Shown piece by piece: positions 35,672-45,148 of a stretch of 64,000 nt of DNA. The stretch is from contig NZ_MIKB01000004.1 in NCBI RefSeq assembly GCF_001730365.1, positions 1 to 64,000 on the forward strand. The letters are read 5' to 3'. Source of the stretch: Enterococcus quebecensis (lineage in GTDB: Bacteria; Bacillota; Bacilli; Lactobacillales; Enterococcaceae). The notes under the pieces were generated by a model that was given only the letters and a program-made list of their open reading frames with translations, ran no database searches and was not told where the DNA came from. Position numbers and translations under genes: made by a program. Position 1 is the stretch's first letter, and every line of letters starts with the position of its first letter.

Positions 35672-37269
35672 TTTAACCCAAGTATCTCTATATAGGTTCC
35701 GGTTTCTTTCGTTACTTTTTGTTGATCAATAACTAAAAATATATCAAACATTTTTTGTAGAAAAAAACGATCATGAGAAACAACCAACATCGTTCCTTTA
35801 AATTCTTCTAGTATCTCTTCTATTTCTTCTCTTGTTTCAATATCTAAATGATTCGTTGGTTCATCTAGCAGTAAAAAGTTAACTTCATTGTACATAAGTT
35901 TGGCTAACTCCAAACGAATTTTTTCACCACCACTTAAAAATCGAACTTGTTTCATAACATCATCACTATAAAATGAATACTTTGCTAAAATGTGGCGACT
36001 TTCTTGTTCAACTGTGGAACAAGCTTGAGTGAATACTTGTAAAATGGTCTGTTTAGGGTTCTCATATTCAATGGTTTGGGGTAAATAACCTATATGGAGA
36101 TTTGTCCCTTGCTTGATCTGACCACTATCAAGCTGTTCTAACTCCAGCGCTAGCTTCAATAAGGTACTTTTTCCTACACCATTTTCCCCTATAATTGCTG
36201 AGTGTTCTTTCCAAAAGAGAGTGAATGTTGCCTGATCAAATAGTTTTCGTCCATCATAACTTTTAGCGACTTCTCTAAATTGCAGAACTTCCTTACCAGA
36301 ACGATCCGTTTCTTTAAATTTTTTCCCTATTTTGCTTGCTTCTTCTTTGGGTTTAGGGACTTTCTGAATCTTTTCTAATCGCTTTTCAAGTTCCTTAGCT
36401 TTTTTGAAGAACTTTTCGTTGTCTCCTTCGTGTCCCCACTGTCTAAAACGACGAATAGCCAGTTTCATTTTTTTTATTTCTTTTTGCTGTTCAGCAAAAT
36501 CTTTTCTCAATTTCTCCAGCTGAGCTTCTTTTTGTTTTTTGTATTCCGAATAATTACCCTTATACTCCAATAAATGTCCATCTTCTAATTCTACAATTTT
36601 TCCCACTGTACGATCTAAGAATAATCGATCATGAGAAACAATCAAATATGCCGCTTTCTCATGTGTTAAATAGCCTTCCAACCAAGCAATCCTTTTGGCA
36701 TCTAAATGATTGGTGGGCTCATCCAATAATACAAGGTCATTTTCCTGTAATAAAATTCTGGCTAATGCAACAATCGTTCGTTCGCCGCCACTTAGCTCTG
36801 ATAGTTTCTTCGCCAATAAGTGATTGATTATTAAACCATTCGCAATCATTTCCAATTTATTTTCCATTTCATAACCGCCAGCTTGTTGAAATTCTTCTTG
36901 TTTTTGACCATAGCGTGTCATTATTTTTTCCAAGTCACATTCTGGATCAGCCATTTGGATTTCTAATTTGGTTAATTGATTTTGAATCTCATTCAATTGT
37001 ACGAATGTTTCCAATAGATATTCTTTCACTCCTTGTTCAACGGCTTCTGGCATCTGAGTTAAGTAACCGACACGTCCATTTTTTTTACGGCTGACCGATC
37101 CTGAATCAACTGTTTCTAATCCTGTAATAATTTTTAAAATAGTTGATTTGCCTGAACCATTTGTACCAATCAGTCCAATTTTTTCACCTTTATTGATCTG
37201 TAGATTTAGTTCCTCAAAAAGCGGCACTGTGCCATATTTTTTTGTAATTCTTTGTAATTGTACTAACAT
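35668..37269 (-). CDS. ABC-F family ATPase (ribosomal protection type)
   Basis: 533 residues, two ABC domains and no membrane span. First site: GTNGSGKST, LSGGERT, DEPTNHLD; second: GENGVGKST, LSGGEKIR, DEPTNHLD. The interdomain linker (about residues 240-330) is long, charged and contains FRQWGHEGDNEKFFKKAKEL, like antibiotic-resistance ABC-F proteins that eject drugs from the ribosome. ATG 37269 has AGAGGAAA upstream. A leader peptide and an attenuator precede it, which strongly suggests induction by ribosome-targeting antibiotics. Drug spectrum cannot be told from sequence. Confidence 0.85.
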   Translation of the reverse strand: MLVQLQRITKKYGTVPLFEELNLQINKGEKIGLIGTNGSGKSTILKIITGLETVDSGSVSRKKNGRVGYLTQMPEAVEQGVKEYLLETFVQLNEIQNQLTKLEIQMADPECDLEKIMTRYGQKQEEFQQAGGYEMENKLEMIANGLIINHLLAKKLSELSGGERTIVALARILLQENDLVLLDEPTNHLDAKRIAWLEGYLTHEKAAYLIVSHDRLFLDRTVGKIVELEDGHLLEYKGNYSEYKKQKEAQLEKLRKDFAEQQKEIKKMKLAIRRFRQWGHEGDNEKFFKKAKELEKRLEKIQKVPKPKEEASKIGKKFKETDRSGKEVLQFREVAKSYDGRKLFDQATFTLFWKEHSAIIGENGVGKSTLLKLALELEQLDSGQIKQGTNLHIGYLPQTIEYENPKQTILQVFTQACSTVEQESRHILAKYSFYSDDVMKQVRFLSGGEKIRLELAKLMYNEVNFLLLDEPTNHLDIETREEIEEILEEFKGTMLVVSHDRFFLQKMFDIFLVIDQQKVTKETGTYIEILGLN

Positions 37270-37334
37270 TTTTTCCTCTTTCTGCCATTCAGACAGATAG
37301 AACATAATCGCCTTTTATATATTTTTAAAGTACG

Positions 37335-37366
37335 CAAAAAAGCCGAACAAAGTCTTCTTGTTCAAC
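37335..37366 (-). terminator. Leader terminator (attenuator) of the ABC-F gene
   Basis: Minus-strand TTGAACAA-GAAGACT-TTGTTCGG (two G-U pairs) followed by CTTTTTTG, 66 nt before the start codon. Between the leader peptide and this hairpin a competing stem CTGATTCC/GGATTCAG (about 37413-37442) may act as antiterminator. Confidence 0.65.
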
Positions 37367-37526
37367 CTTCACTATTTACTGCTAGTTAAAAAATCCCCTG
37401 TCATTTGATTAGTTACTGAATCCTTTTTATCTATTGGAATCAGCAAATAAATTTTGGGTTCTCTGTTATTTTATGACTAATTATGTTTAAGTAAATAAGT
37501 CTGAATGGTCTGTTTTATTCAATTAA

Positions 37527-37646
37527 TTATCCCTTTTTAGACACACTTGTCCCTTGAAATAAAAAATTGGAAATTATAACATGACAAAAAGCCAGGTACG
37601 CTATAATATATGAAAAGCTTGCTGTTATTTTTGACACGTTGACCAT
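37527..37646 (-). CDS. Candidate leader peptide (39 residues) of the ABC-F gene
   Basis: Begins MVNVSKITASF and ends GTSVSKKG; ATG at 37646 with GGTGGTGA about 9 nt upstream and a promoter at 37683-37711. It is hydrophobic in the middle. An overlapping alternative in another frame (GTG 37659 or ATG 37671 to 37537, 40-44 codons) is also possible. Resistance-type ABC-F genes are often controlled by drug-stalled translation of such an upstream ORF, which then disrupts the downstream terminator. Confidence 0.5.
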   Translation of the reverse strand: MVNVSKITASFSYIIAYLAFCHVIISNFLFQGTSVSKKG

Positions 37647-37682
37647 AGTACTTATTCACCACCTTCGTCATTTCTTAGCTGT

Positions 37683-37711
37683 ATTTTAACATTATCTGTT
37701 AAAATATGCAA
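37683..37711 (-). promoter_or_regulatory. Promoter of the ABC-F leader
   Basis: Minus-strand TTGCAT (37711-37706), 17-bp spacer, TAAAAT (37688-37683). The transcript would start near 37676, with a leader of about 400 nt before the ABC-F gene. Confidence 0.6.
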
Positions 37712-37749
37712 AATCGGCTTGTTTATTCACCTTGTCCATAGTGATTTAA

Positions 37750-37781
37750 TCTTCTTCTAACGTTAACGAAGAAGAATTTTT
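37750..37781 (+). terminator. Plus-strand intrinsic terminator in the leuS-ABC-F gap
   Basis: TCTTCTTC-TAACGTTAAC-GAAGAAGA followed by ATTTTTC. With a TATAAT at 37602-37607 on the same strand it could delimit a short RNA antisense to the ABC-F leader. The rest of the gap (37782-37930) shows nothing I can support. Confidence 0.5.
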
Positions 37782-37930
37782 CTTTAAATACAGAAAAAGA
37801 ATCTACCCCACCGGGATAGACCTATTGTGTGTTAAAAATTTTTCGAAAAATAATGTTGTTTTTTCCAAGACGTGAATAATAAAAGCCATCTGACTAATTA
37901 GTTTTACCGCTCATATCCGTGAATATAGTA

Positions 37931-37966
37931 AAACAGAGATACTGATTTTATTCAGCATCCCTGTTT
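37931..37966 (-). terminator. Terminator of leuS
   Basis: AAACAG-A-GAT-A-CTGA with TCAG-C-ATC-C-CTGTTT; on the minus strand followed by TACTATATT. Located 9 bp after the leuS stop. Confidence 0.65.
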
Positions 37967-37974
37967 CTAGTTCA

Positions 37975-40488
37975 CTAGTTAGCTACAATGTTTACCAATT
38001 TATCAGGAACTACAATTACTTTACGAACTGTTTTTCCTTCGATAAAAGATTGAATTTCTTCAGCTGCTAATGCTTTTTCTTCCAATTCTTCTTTACTTAA
38101 ACCTCGTGCTATATTTAATTTTGCTCGAACTTTTCCATTCACTTGGAAAACAACTTCTACTTCATCTTCAATCAAAGCTGCTTCATCAAACGTTGGCCAA
38201 GGTACATTGGTCAAACTGTCTTCATTACCAAGGATTGCCCAAAGTTCTTCACCAATATGAGGAGCAATCGGAGCTAACAATTGGACAAAGCCTTCAATGT
38301 ACTCATACGGTAATACATCAACTTTATTCGCTTCATTAACAAAGACCATCAATTGAGAAATTGCCGTATTAAAGTGTAGATTTTCCATATCTTCTGTAAC
38401 TTTTTTAACCGTTTGATTATACACTTTAGTTAATCGTCCATCATTTACTGTAGTAATACGGTCACGCATTTTATCATTTTCATCAACGATGAAACGCCAC
38501 ACACGATCCAAGAATTTACGGCTTCCTTCAAGACCATTTTCACTCCAGGCAATTGAAGCATCCAGTGGTCCCATGAACATTTCATACATTCTTAAGGTGT
38601 CTGCACCATATTTTTCAATAACATCATCAGGGTTTACAACGTTTTTCAATGACTTGCTCATTTTTGCTGGCGCTTCTTCTAATTCTTCACCAGTTTCACT
38701 ATTCACCCAAATACCATCACGTTTCTCTACAAGGTTCGTTGGAACTAATACACCACGACTGTCTCGGAAGCTTTGTCCTAGAATCATTCCTTGGTTGTAT
38801 AATTTTTGATACGGCTCTTTAGTTGGTACAACTCCGATATCATACAAGAATTTATGCCAGAAGCGAGCATACAATAAGTGAAGTACAGCATGTTCAGCTC
38901 CACCAATGTAAATATCTACTGGTAACCAACGCTCTAATTTTTCATAATTAGCAAGCTCATGTTTATTATGCGGATCAATATAGCGTAAGTGATACCATGA
39001 ACTTCCAGCCCATTGAGGCATTGTATTGGTTTCACGTTTGCCTTTTTTTCCTGTTTCAGGATCAACGACATTAATCCATTCAGTAATATTTGCAAGAGGT
39101 GACTCCCCGGTTCCACTTGGCTTAATGTCATCTGTTTTTGGAAGCGTCAATGGTAGTTCTGATTCTGGAAGAGTAGTGGTTGTCCCATCTTCCCAATGGA
39201 TCACAGGGATCGGTTCCCCCCAATAACGTTGGCGTGAGAATAACCAATCACGTAAACGATAACTGATTTCTTTCTTCCCTACTCCTTTTTCTTCTAACCA
39301 GACATTCATTTTAGAGATAGCCTCTTCTTTGTTTAATCCGTTTAGAAAATCAGAATTAATGTGAAGTCCATCACCTGTATAAGGCTCTTTTTCGATATTT
39401 CCACCTTCCAATACTGGAATAATATCAATGTTAAATGTTTTAGCAAATTCGTAGTCACGATCATCATGGGCAGGAACAGCCATAATTGCCCCTGTACCAT
39501 AAGAAGCTAGTACGTAATCAGCAATCCAAATTGGAATTTCAGCGCCATTTACAGGATTCACTGCATACGCACCTGTAAACACACCAGTCTTCTCTTTTGC
39601 TAGATCAGTACGGTTTAAATCAGATTTTTTTGAGGCAGCATCGATATATGCTTCAACAGCTTCTTTTTGCTCTGGTGTAGTAATTTTTTGAACTAACTCT
39701 AACTCTGGAGCTAAAACCGTGTACGTTGCGCCGAATAGTGTATCTGGACGAGTGGTAAAAACTGTAAACTCATCCTCTTTGCCAGCTACTTTAAACGTAA
39801 CATTTGCGCCTTCTGAACGACCAATCCAATTACGCTGCATGTCTTTGATACTTTCTGGCCAATCAACTAAGTCTAAATCATCTAATAGACGGTCTGCGTA
39901 AGCAGTAATTTTCAACATCCATTGACGCATCGGTTTTCTAACAACATCATAACCGCCACGTTCACTTTTCCCATCGATTACTTCCTCATTTGAAATAACT
40001 GTTCCAAGTTCTGGCACCCAATTCACTGCTACTTCTGCTTCATAAGCCAATCCATGTTCATATAGTTTCGTGAAAATCCATTGGGTCCACTTGTAATACT
40101 CTGGATCTGTTGTATTGATTTCACGATTCCAATCGTAACTAAATCCTAGAGAATTGATTTGACGTTTAAAGGTTTCGATATTTTTTTTCGTAAATTCTGC
40201 AGGATCATTTCCCGTATCTAATGCATATTGTTCTGCTGGCAAACCAAAAGCGTCCCACCCCATTGGATGTAATACGCTGTATCCTTGGCTTCTTTTCATT
40301 CTTGATAAAATGTCTGTCGCCGTATATCCTTCTGGATGTCCAACGTGCAAGCCTTGTCCAGATGGATAAGGGAACATGTCTAATGCATAAAATTTCTTTT
40401 TACTTAAATCATCATGAGTAGTAAAGCTGTTGTGCTTAGCCCAATATTTTTGCCACTTTTTCTCAATTTTTTTGTGATCGTAACTCAC
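37975..40488 (-). CDS. leuS: Leucyl-tRNA synthetase
   Basis: 837 residues, class Ia synthetase. HIGH-type motif HVGHPEGYT (residues 47-55), KMSKS in [10 protein letters not shown], an editing domain with [13 protein letters not shown] and the T-rich region, and the C-terminal anticodon-binding domain. Some 30 residues longer than the 804-residue B. subtilis enzyme. It is controlled by a leucine T-box just upstream. AGGAGGAG precedes the ATG. Confidence 0.97.
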   Translation of the reverse strand: MSYDHKKIEKKWQKYWAKHNSFTTHDDLSKKKFYALDMFPYPSGQGLHVGHPEGYTATDILSRMKRSQGYSVLHPMGWDAFGLPAEQYALDTGNDPAEFTKKNIETFKRQINSLGFSYDWNREINTTDPEYYKWTQWIFTKLYEHGLAYEAEVAVNWVPELGTVISNEEVIDGKSERGGYDVVRKPMRQWMLKITAYADRLLDDLDLVDWPESIKDMQRNWIGRSEGANVTFKVAGKEDEFTVFTTRPDTLFGATYTVLAPELELVQKITTPEQKEAVEAYIDAASKKSDLNRTDLAKEKTGVFTGAYAVNPVNGAEIPIWIADYVLASYGTGAIMAVPAHDDRDYEFAKTFNIDIIPVLEGGNIEKEPYTGDGLHINSDFLNGLNKEEAISKMNVWLEEKGVGKKEISYRLRDWLFSRQRYWGEPIPVIHWEDGTTTTLPESELPLTLPKTDDIKPSGTGESPLANITEWINVVDPETGKKGKRETNTMPQWAGSSWYHLRYIDPHNKHELANYEKLERWLPVDIYIGGAEHAVLHLLYARFWHKFLYDIGVVPTKEPYQKLYNQGMILGQSFRDSRGVLVPTNLVEKRDGIWVNSETGEELEEAPAKMSKSLKNVVNPDDVIEKYGADTLRMYEMFMGPLDASIAWSENGLEGSRKFLDRVWRFIVDENDKMRDRITTVNDGRLTKVYNQTVKKVTEDMENLHFNTAISQLMVFVNEANKVDVLPYEYIEGFVQLLAPIAPHIGEELWAILGNEDSLTNVPWPTFDEAALIEDEVEVVFQVNGKVRAKLNIARGLSKEELEEKALAAEEIQSFIEGKTVRKVIVVPDKLVNIVAN

Positions 40489-40649
40489 GTATTTTCTCCT
40501 CCTATTTTTAAATAACTTTTACTAACGATGGTCAATCGCGGTGGTAACAATTGTCTAAGATAGTATAGCCAATTGTAGGCCTTCCATTCTGAAAGCTTTA
40601 GCTCTTAGAAATTGATAAGACCGAAATAAAGTGTAGGTGCTTCATAATA

Positions 40650-40928
40650 AAAAACGTCCTACAGGAAAAAATTCCTATAGGACGTGTGACTAACAACGTG
40701 GTACCACCTAAATTTACTTACATAAATGTAAGCCTCAACGCTATAACGGTCGTCACCGATCTTACTTAATAAAGCTTAGACCTGCGTTTACCTTAGTCTA
40801 ACCATTCAGTAAAATAACTCAAAGGCGAGTTCGAAAGCTTCTGTGCGTATTTCCACCAACCATACGCTCTCTAAAACATGGTTCTTTCTACTATTCCTCT
40901 TCACTGTTTGTATATCAGTTGTGTGCTA
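40650..40928 (-). promoter_or_regulatory. Leucine T-box riboswitch of leuS
   Basis: Minus strand: stem I with AGTA near 40884 and specifier GAA-CTC-G (CTC at 40829-40827, Leu); T-box sequence AGGTGGTACCACG at 40709-40697; terminator ACGTCCTATAGGAA/TTCCTGTAGGACGT at 40685-40654 followed by TTTTTT. Uncharged tRNA-Leu stabilises the antiterminator and raises leuS expression. Confidence 0.93.
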
Positions 40929-40930
40929 TC

Positions 40931-40959
40931 ATACTACCAAACTTCTGTGCTGATTTCAA
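40931..40959 (-). promoter_or_regulatory. Promoter of the leuS T-box transcript
   Basis: Minus-strand TTGAAA (40959-40954), 17-bp spacer, TAGTAT (40936-40931), lying just after the stop of the autolysin gene. Confidence 0.65.
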
Positions 40960-40965
40960 TCATTT

Positions 40966-43029
40966 TTATTTAACTTTTAGTTTTTGTCCGATGTAAATTG
41001 TATCACCTGACAAACTATTCATTTGTTTGATTGTTTGAACACTTGTACCATATTTCTGAGCAAGATCCCATAGTGTATCACCACTTTTTACTGTATGAGT
41101 AGTCCCATTTTGACTACTTCCTTGATTACTAGAAGAATTACCAGAACCTGCAGAATTGCTTTGCCCTTGTTTAACAATCAAACGTTGACCTGGATGGATA
41201 ATATCTCCATTTAAATTGTTCCATTGACGTAAATTAGCAACACTTACGCCGTTTGAGTTAGCAATTGCCCATAAAGAATCTCCAGATTTTACAGTGTAAT
41301 ACGTATTCGTCGTACCTGTATTGCCAGTACCACCGGTGTTACCGCCTGTGTTGTTGCTACCACCAGTGTTGCCGCCACTTGTGCCGCCACCTTGTTTAAC
41401 AATCAAGCGTTGACCTGGATAAATGATATCACCATTTAAGTTATTCCACTGACGTAAGTTAGCAATACTTACTCCATTTGCGTTAGCAATCGCCCACAAA
41501 GAGTCCCCTGATTTTACCGTATAATACGTATTGTTTGTCCCTGTATTGCCACTTCCGCCTGTGTTACTACCAGTGTTACCACCGCCAGTATTTCCACCGG
41601 TGTTGCCAGTACCTGTATTTCCACTACTTTGTTTAACAATTAAACGTTGACCTGGATGAATGACATCACCACTCAAATTGTTCCATTGACGTAAGTTAGC
41701 AACACTTACGCCGTTTGCGTTAGCAATTGCCCATAAGGAATCCCCTGATTTTACAGTGTAATACGTATTGATCGTACCCGTATTGCCAGTGTTCCCTCCA
41801 GTGTTGCCGCCACCGGTATTGCCACCACCAGTATTGCCAGAACCTTTACCGACAATCAGCTTTTGACCTACATAGATAACATCATTAGAAAGGTTATTCC
41901 AACTTTTAATATTTGCAATCGAAGTTCCATACTTGGCAGCTAAGCCCCATAAACTATCGCCGGCTTTTACTGTATGAACCACATCTTGTGCAGTACTACC
42001 ACCACCGGTATTACCACCAACATTGCCTCCACCGGTATTGCCACCAGTGTTTCCGCCTCCAGATGAAGGGGTATCATATTGCGTTAAATTGTATGTTGCA
42101 ATAATATTATTTAACTTCGTATTATAGCCTGGATCTGTTGCATAACGCCCTGTTAACCACGCTGTCGCATCTTTGTATGAGTTCGTATTGCTCTTCCATG
42201 CGCCAGAGTAGAAATAAACGCCAGCTTGGAAGGACGTGTTTTTCAAAACATAAGCATTATCGCCAAATGATTCTGAGTATGAAGGATATTTTCTAAAAGC
42301 AGCATTAACTTGAACCCACTGTCCATTAATTACTTCCCATGTCTTCATAGTAACAGATTGTCCTTGATAGCTTCCTTTGATCCCAAATAAGTTGTGATTT
42401 GGTGCTGCTGCTAAAGTACTTCTTCCCCAATCACTTTCAAGGATCGCTTGAGCCATCATCACAGAGGCATATAAATCATTCGATGCTGCAACAGATCTTG
42501 CATGTCCAGCAATTTCAGCTATAAAAACACTTGTATCGATGCTTCTAGTCTGCCCTGCAACTCCTGAACGCATCATAAGATCAGATTTTAGGTCAGGAAT
42601 TTTTGTTTCTTCCTTTTCGACTGCAGAAGAATCCGTTGTTTGTTCTGTAGGAAGGGTTGTCTCAGTACTTTGTGTTGTTTCTGATGTATTTAATTCTGAT
42701 GATTCTTGTGTTTCAGACGTTGCTTCACTTGAAGTCGTCTCTGGTGCTGTCGTCTGAGTTTCTTGTGTCATCGAATCGTTTGAGTCAGTAGTCGTTGTTT
42801 GTTTTTGAACGGCTTCTGTATGTGTATTTGTATCTGAGTAACTTATTTGTGCACTAGGAGTTTGCTCTTCTGCGGCTTCAGCTATTTTCGGTGCTACAAT
42901 CGGTGCTGCGATCGATGAAACAACTAAAGCAGAGCTAAGTACAGTTGTTCCTTTTTTCAACTGATAATAAGCAAGCTTGTTCTGTTCAGCTTTCCTCCGC
43001 TCTTTTCTTGATATCTTGTATGTTCCCAT
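40966..43029 (-). CDS. AtlA-like autolysin: GH73 N-acetylglucosaminidase with five LysM domains
   Basis: 687 residues from ATG 43029 (MGTYKISRKERR; GGAGGACATACT upstream; the earlier start at 43170 has no site). Order: long signal peptide with YSIRK-like basic start ending near AEAAEE, a Thr/Ser/Glu-rich linker (about 60-180), a glucosaminidase domain (about 185-330; catalytic Glu probably in AILESDWGRS), then five LysM repeats of about 45 residues each joined by GNTGG linkers. It cleaves GlcNAc-MurNAc bonds for daughter-cell separation. The E. faecalis AtlA has six LysMs, so repeat number differs. Confidence 0.92.
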   Translation of the reverse strand: MGTYKISRKERRKAEQNKLAYYQLKKGTTVLSSALVVSSIAAPIVAPKIAEAAEEQTPSAQISYSDTNTHTEAVQKQTTTTDSNDSMTQETQTTAPETTSSEATSETQESSELNTSETTQSTETTLPTEQTTDSSAVEKEETKIPDLKSDLMMRSGVAGQTRSIDTSVFIAEIAGHARSVAASNDLYASVMMAQAILESDWGRSTLAAAPNHNLFGIKGSYQGQSVTMKTWEVINGQWVQVNAAFRKYPSYSESFGDNAYVLKNTSFQAGVYFYSGAWKSNTNSYKDATAWLTGRYATDPGYNTKLNNIIATYNLTQYDTPSSGGGNTGGNTGGGNVGGNTGGGSTAQDVVHTVKAGDSLWGLAAKYGTSIANIKSWNNLSNDVIYVGQKLIVGKGSGNTGGGNTGGGNTGGNTGNTGTINTYYTVKSGDSLWAIANANGVSVANLRQWNNLSGDVIHPGQRLIVKQSSGNTGTGNTGGNTGGGNTGSNTGGSGNTGTNNTYYTVKSGDSLWAIANANGVSIANLRQWNNLNGDIIYPGQRLIVKQGGGTSGGNTGGSNNTGGNTGGTGNTGTTNTYYTVKSGDSLWAIANSNGVSVANLRQWNNLNGDIIHPGQRLIVKQGQSNSAGSGNSSSNQGSSQNGTTHTVKSGDTLWDLAQKYGTSVQTIKQMNSLSGDTIYIGQKLKVK

Positions 43030-43320
43030 TAGTATGTCCTCCAAATTTTCTAAAAAAAGTATATCTTGAACTATAGTATACCCTTTTCTGAAGAAAATAG
43101 AAATATTTTTTATTTTTCCAATCCATAATAAATAAATAAAAATGCAATTTATTTTCACATTATAAGCCATTCTTATCCCTATTTAATTAATACTAGGTCT
43201 CAAGTCTGATGATTCTCTTTACCTTAGGCTGATTTTTTTATTAAGGACTTGTTATTACTTCCAAAAATAATTATAGTGGATAAGAAGTAACTGAATTGTA
43301 AAATGAAATGGGGGAAAAAG
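43030..43320. other. Intergenic region between divergent autolysin and DUF1700 genes
   Basis: Contains the start regions of both transcripts. A plus-strand TATAGT near 43275 may be the -10 for the DUF1700 gene. No other structure seen. Confidence 0.4.
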
Positions 43321-43977
43321 ATGAACAAAGAACACTTTTTGATTGAATTGAAAATTTATTTAAAACCTCTTACTAATCAACAGCAAGCCTTCATCTTAAA
43401 CAAATACAGAACAATTTTTGATGAACGTTTTGCTGCTGGTGAAACAGAGGAACAAATTGCAAAAAATTTAGGGAAACCAAGGAGTATTGCCGAAGAAATT
43501 TTACAAGAATTCGATATCACTGTGCCTGAAAAAAAACTTGAACGAAACGGTTGGCAAGAGATTCAGCCAAATGTAAACAGTGACTATTATTATGAAGAGG
43601 CTCCCGAACATCCATATGAGGATACTTATCAATTACACAAACGGCCTCAGCATAGCCCTTTTACTAGATTCTGTCAGGTTGTAGGTGTTCTTTCACTTAA
43701 CTTTCTTTTGATGTTTTGGTTTATTTTTTCTTTTGCTATGCTCTTTTTCTCTGCTTGGTTAGTTGCCGTTATCTTTTTGTTTTCACCAATTCTGGGAGGA
43801 ATATCAGTCTTGGCTGGTTTTAATGATGCCACGATGTTTCAGCTTTTCCTCAGCATTTTCCTTGCAGGTGCCGGAATTATCGGAGTAATGATTTTAACGC
43901 CGTTAACCAAATTTTTTGGAAAAGCACTCAGACGTTACCTACAATGGAATATCCAAGTTTTAAGAGGAGAGATTTAA
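43321..43977 (+). CDS. DUF1700 (HAAS domain) membrane protein
   Basis: 218 residues from ATG 43321 (GGGGGAAAAAG upstream; the ATG at 43303 is the weaker choice). N-terminal helical HAAS domain with NLGKPRSIAEEILQEF, a variable acidic/Tyr linker (about 85-120) and three membrane spans in the C-terminal half. DUF1700 proteins accompany DUF4097 proteins, often under PadR or two-component control; here no regulator is adjacent. The next gene starts 1 nt after the stop. Confidence 0.83.
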   Translation: MNKEHFLIELKIYLKPLTNQQQAFILNKYRTIFDERFAAGETEEQIAKNLGKPRSIAEEILQEFDITVPEKKLERNGWQEIQPNVNSDYYYEEAPEHPYEDTYQLHKRPQHSPFTRFCQVVGVLSLNFLLMFWFIFSFAMLFFSAWLVAVIFLFSPILGGISVLAGFNDATMFQLFLSIFLAGAGIIGVMILTPLTKFFGKALRRYLQWNIQVLRGEI

Positions 43978-43978
43978 T

Positions 43979-45010
43979 ATGAAAAAAACAACGGCGTTTT
44001 TTCTAAGTATCGGTGTGATGACTATGATTATTGGCGGAATAGGCAGTGGCGTTTATTTCAAGCGGGCTGAAAAATCTATGACTGACACAAAAAAACAAAG
44101 TTACGAGATAAAAAATAAAGAAAATACCAAAGAAATTCATTTAACGCTTTCCGGGAATGCCGATTTTTATATTCTAACTGAACCTACAGATAAAATCGTA
44201 ATGAACACTAGAAGCTCTGCTCCTATTTCTCTTAATAGTTCCCTAGATGTGAAAGAAACAAATGATCAGTTAATGGTATCTGCAAATAGTGCTAAAAATA
44301 AAACAGAATTCGAAGGTTTAAATTTTGATCTTTTCAATAGAGGGGCAGCTGTGACATTGACGATCCCTGAAAGTGCTGAACATTTGATTATAGATGGCAA
44401 TGCTAAAGGGAGAATTAACCTTTCAAACATTACTACAAAAGATTTGTCGATCAAATTGAATGATGCAGACCTGGATGTTAACAATATCAACGCTGATAAA
44501 TTGGCAATTGAGACCACTCACGGTGATCTGAATGTCTACGCAGATGTACACACGGATAAAGCAACCTTTACTACAAAAAATGGAGATATCCTAATAAGTG
44601 AGTTCACTGCATCTAACTGGACTGCCACTAGCTCATCAGGCGATATTTCATTAAACACAGTCAACGGATCCGCTAAAATAGACACGATAAATGGAGACAT
44701 TCAAGCAACTGATCTTAAAGGTGAAATTGAGGCAAAAAGTACTAATGGAGATTTTTCACTTTATGGAACTGAAATCCCTAAAAAGTTAACGGTTAACTCT
44801 CAGCAAGGCGATATCAACCTACATACTGAAGAGATTTTGTATGATGTCGCAATCAAGACCAAAACTAAGCTAGGCGATAGTACTATTTATGGAAAAGATA
44901 GTTCTTCTTACAAACGAGGAAAAGGTTCAAAAACATTTGATCTACAAACAAAATCTGGGGATATCTCTGTCGAGGGTCCTTCTGATTTTGAAAATGAAGA
45001 GGATGAATAA
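43979..45010 (+). CDS. DUF4097 beta-strand repeat protein
   Basis: 343 residues. One N-terminal membrane anchor (about 7-27) and a repetitive beta-solenoid built on short units such as TTHGDLNV, TKNGDILI, SSSGDISL, TINGDIQA, STNGDFSL, QQGDINL and TKSGDISV. The family is common in cell-envelope stress operons; its substrate is unknown. GAGGAGAGA of the ribosome site lies within the end of the DUF1700 gene, so the two are coupled. Confidence 0.87.
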   Translation: MKKTTAFFLSIGVMTMIIGGIGSGVYFKRAEKSMTDTKKQSYEIKNKENTKEIHLTLSGNADFYILTEPTDKIVMNTRSSAPISLNSSLDVKETNDQLMVSANSAKNKTEFEGLNFDLFNRGAAVTLTIPESAEHLIIDGNAKGRINLSNITTKDLSIKLNDADLDVNNINADKLAIETTHGDLNVYADVHTDKATFTTKNGDILISEFTASNWTATSSSGDISLNTVNGSAKIDTINGDIQATDLKGEIEAKSTNGDFSLYGTEIPKKLTVNSQQGDINLHTEEILYDVAIKTKTKLGDSTIYGKDSSSYKRGKGSKTFDLQTKSGDISVEGPSDFENEEDE

Positions 45011-45031
45011 TTTTCTATTCTCTTCATTTCA

Positions 45032-45077
45032 AAGCCTATGCAAAAACTTTTAACGTTTTTGCATGGGCTTCTTTTTT
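45032..45077 (+). terminator. Terminator of the DUF1700-DUF4097 operon
   Basis: AAGCC-T-ATGCAAAAAC pairs with GTTTTTGCAT-G-GGCTT (45032-45047 and 45055-45070) and is followed by CTTTTTT. Confidence 0.88.
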
Positions 45078-45148
45078 GAAATTTCTCAGATGTGTTCTTA
45101 TTTATTTGATGTTATAATAAAATTTACCTAAATTCGAAAGGAACGATC

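Noticed and set aside
37607-37643. Ten-codon plus-strand ORF beginning MKSLLLF
   Set aside because: No ribosome site and on the strand opposite the ABC-F gene, so not considered its leader peptide.
41300-42060. CRISPR-like or satellite repeat pattern
   Set aside because: The repeats are in frame within the autolysin and encode LysM domains and GNTGG linkers.
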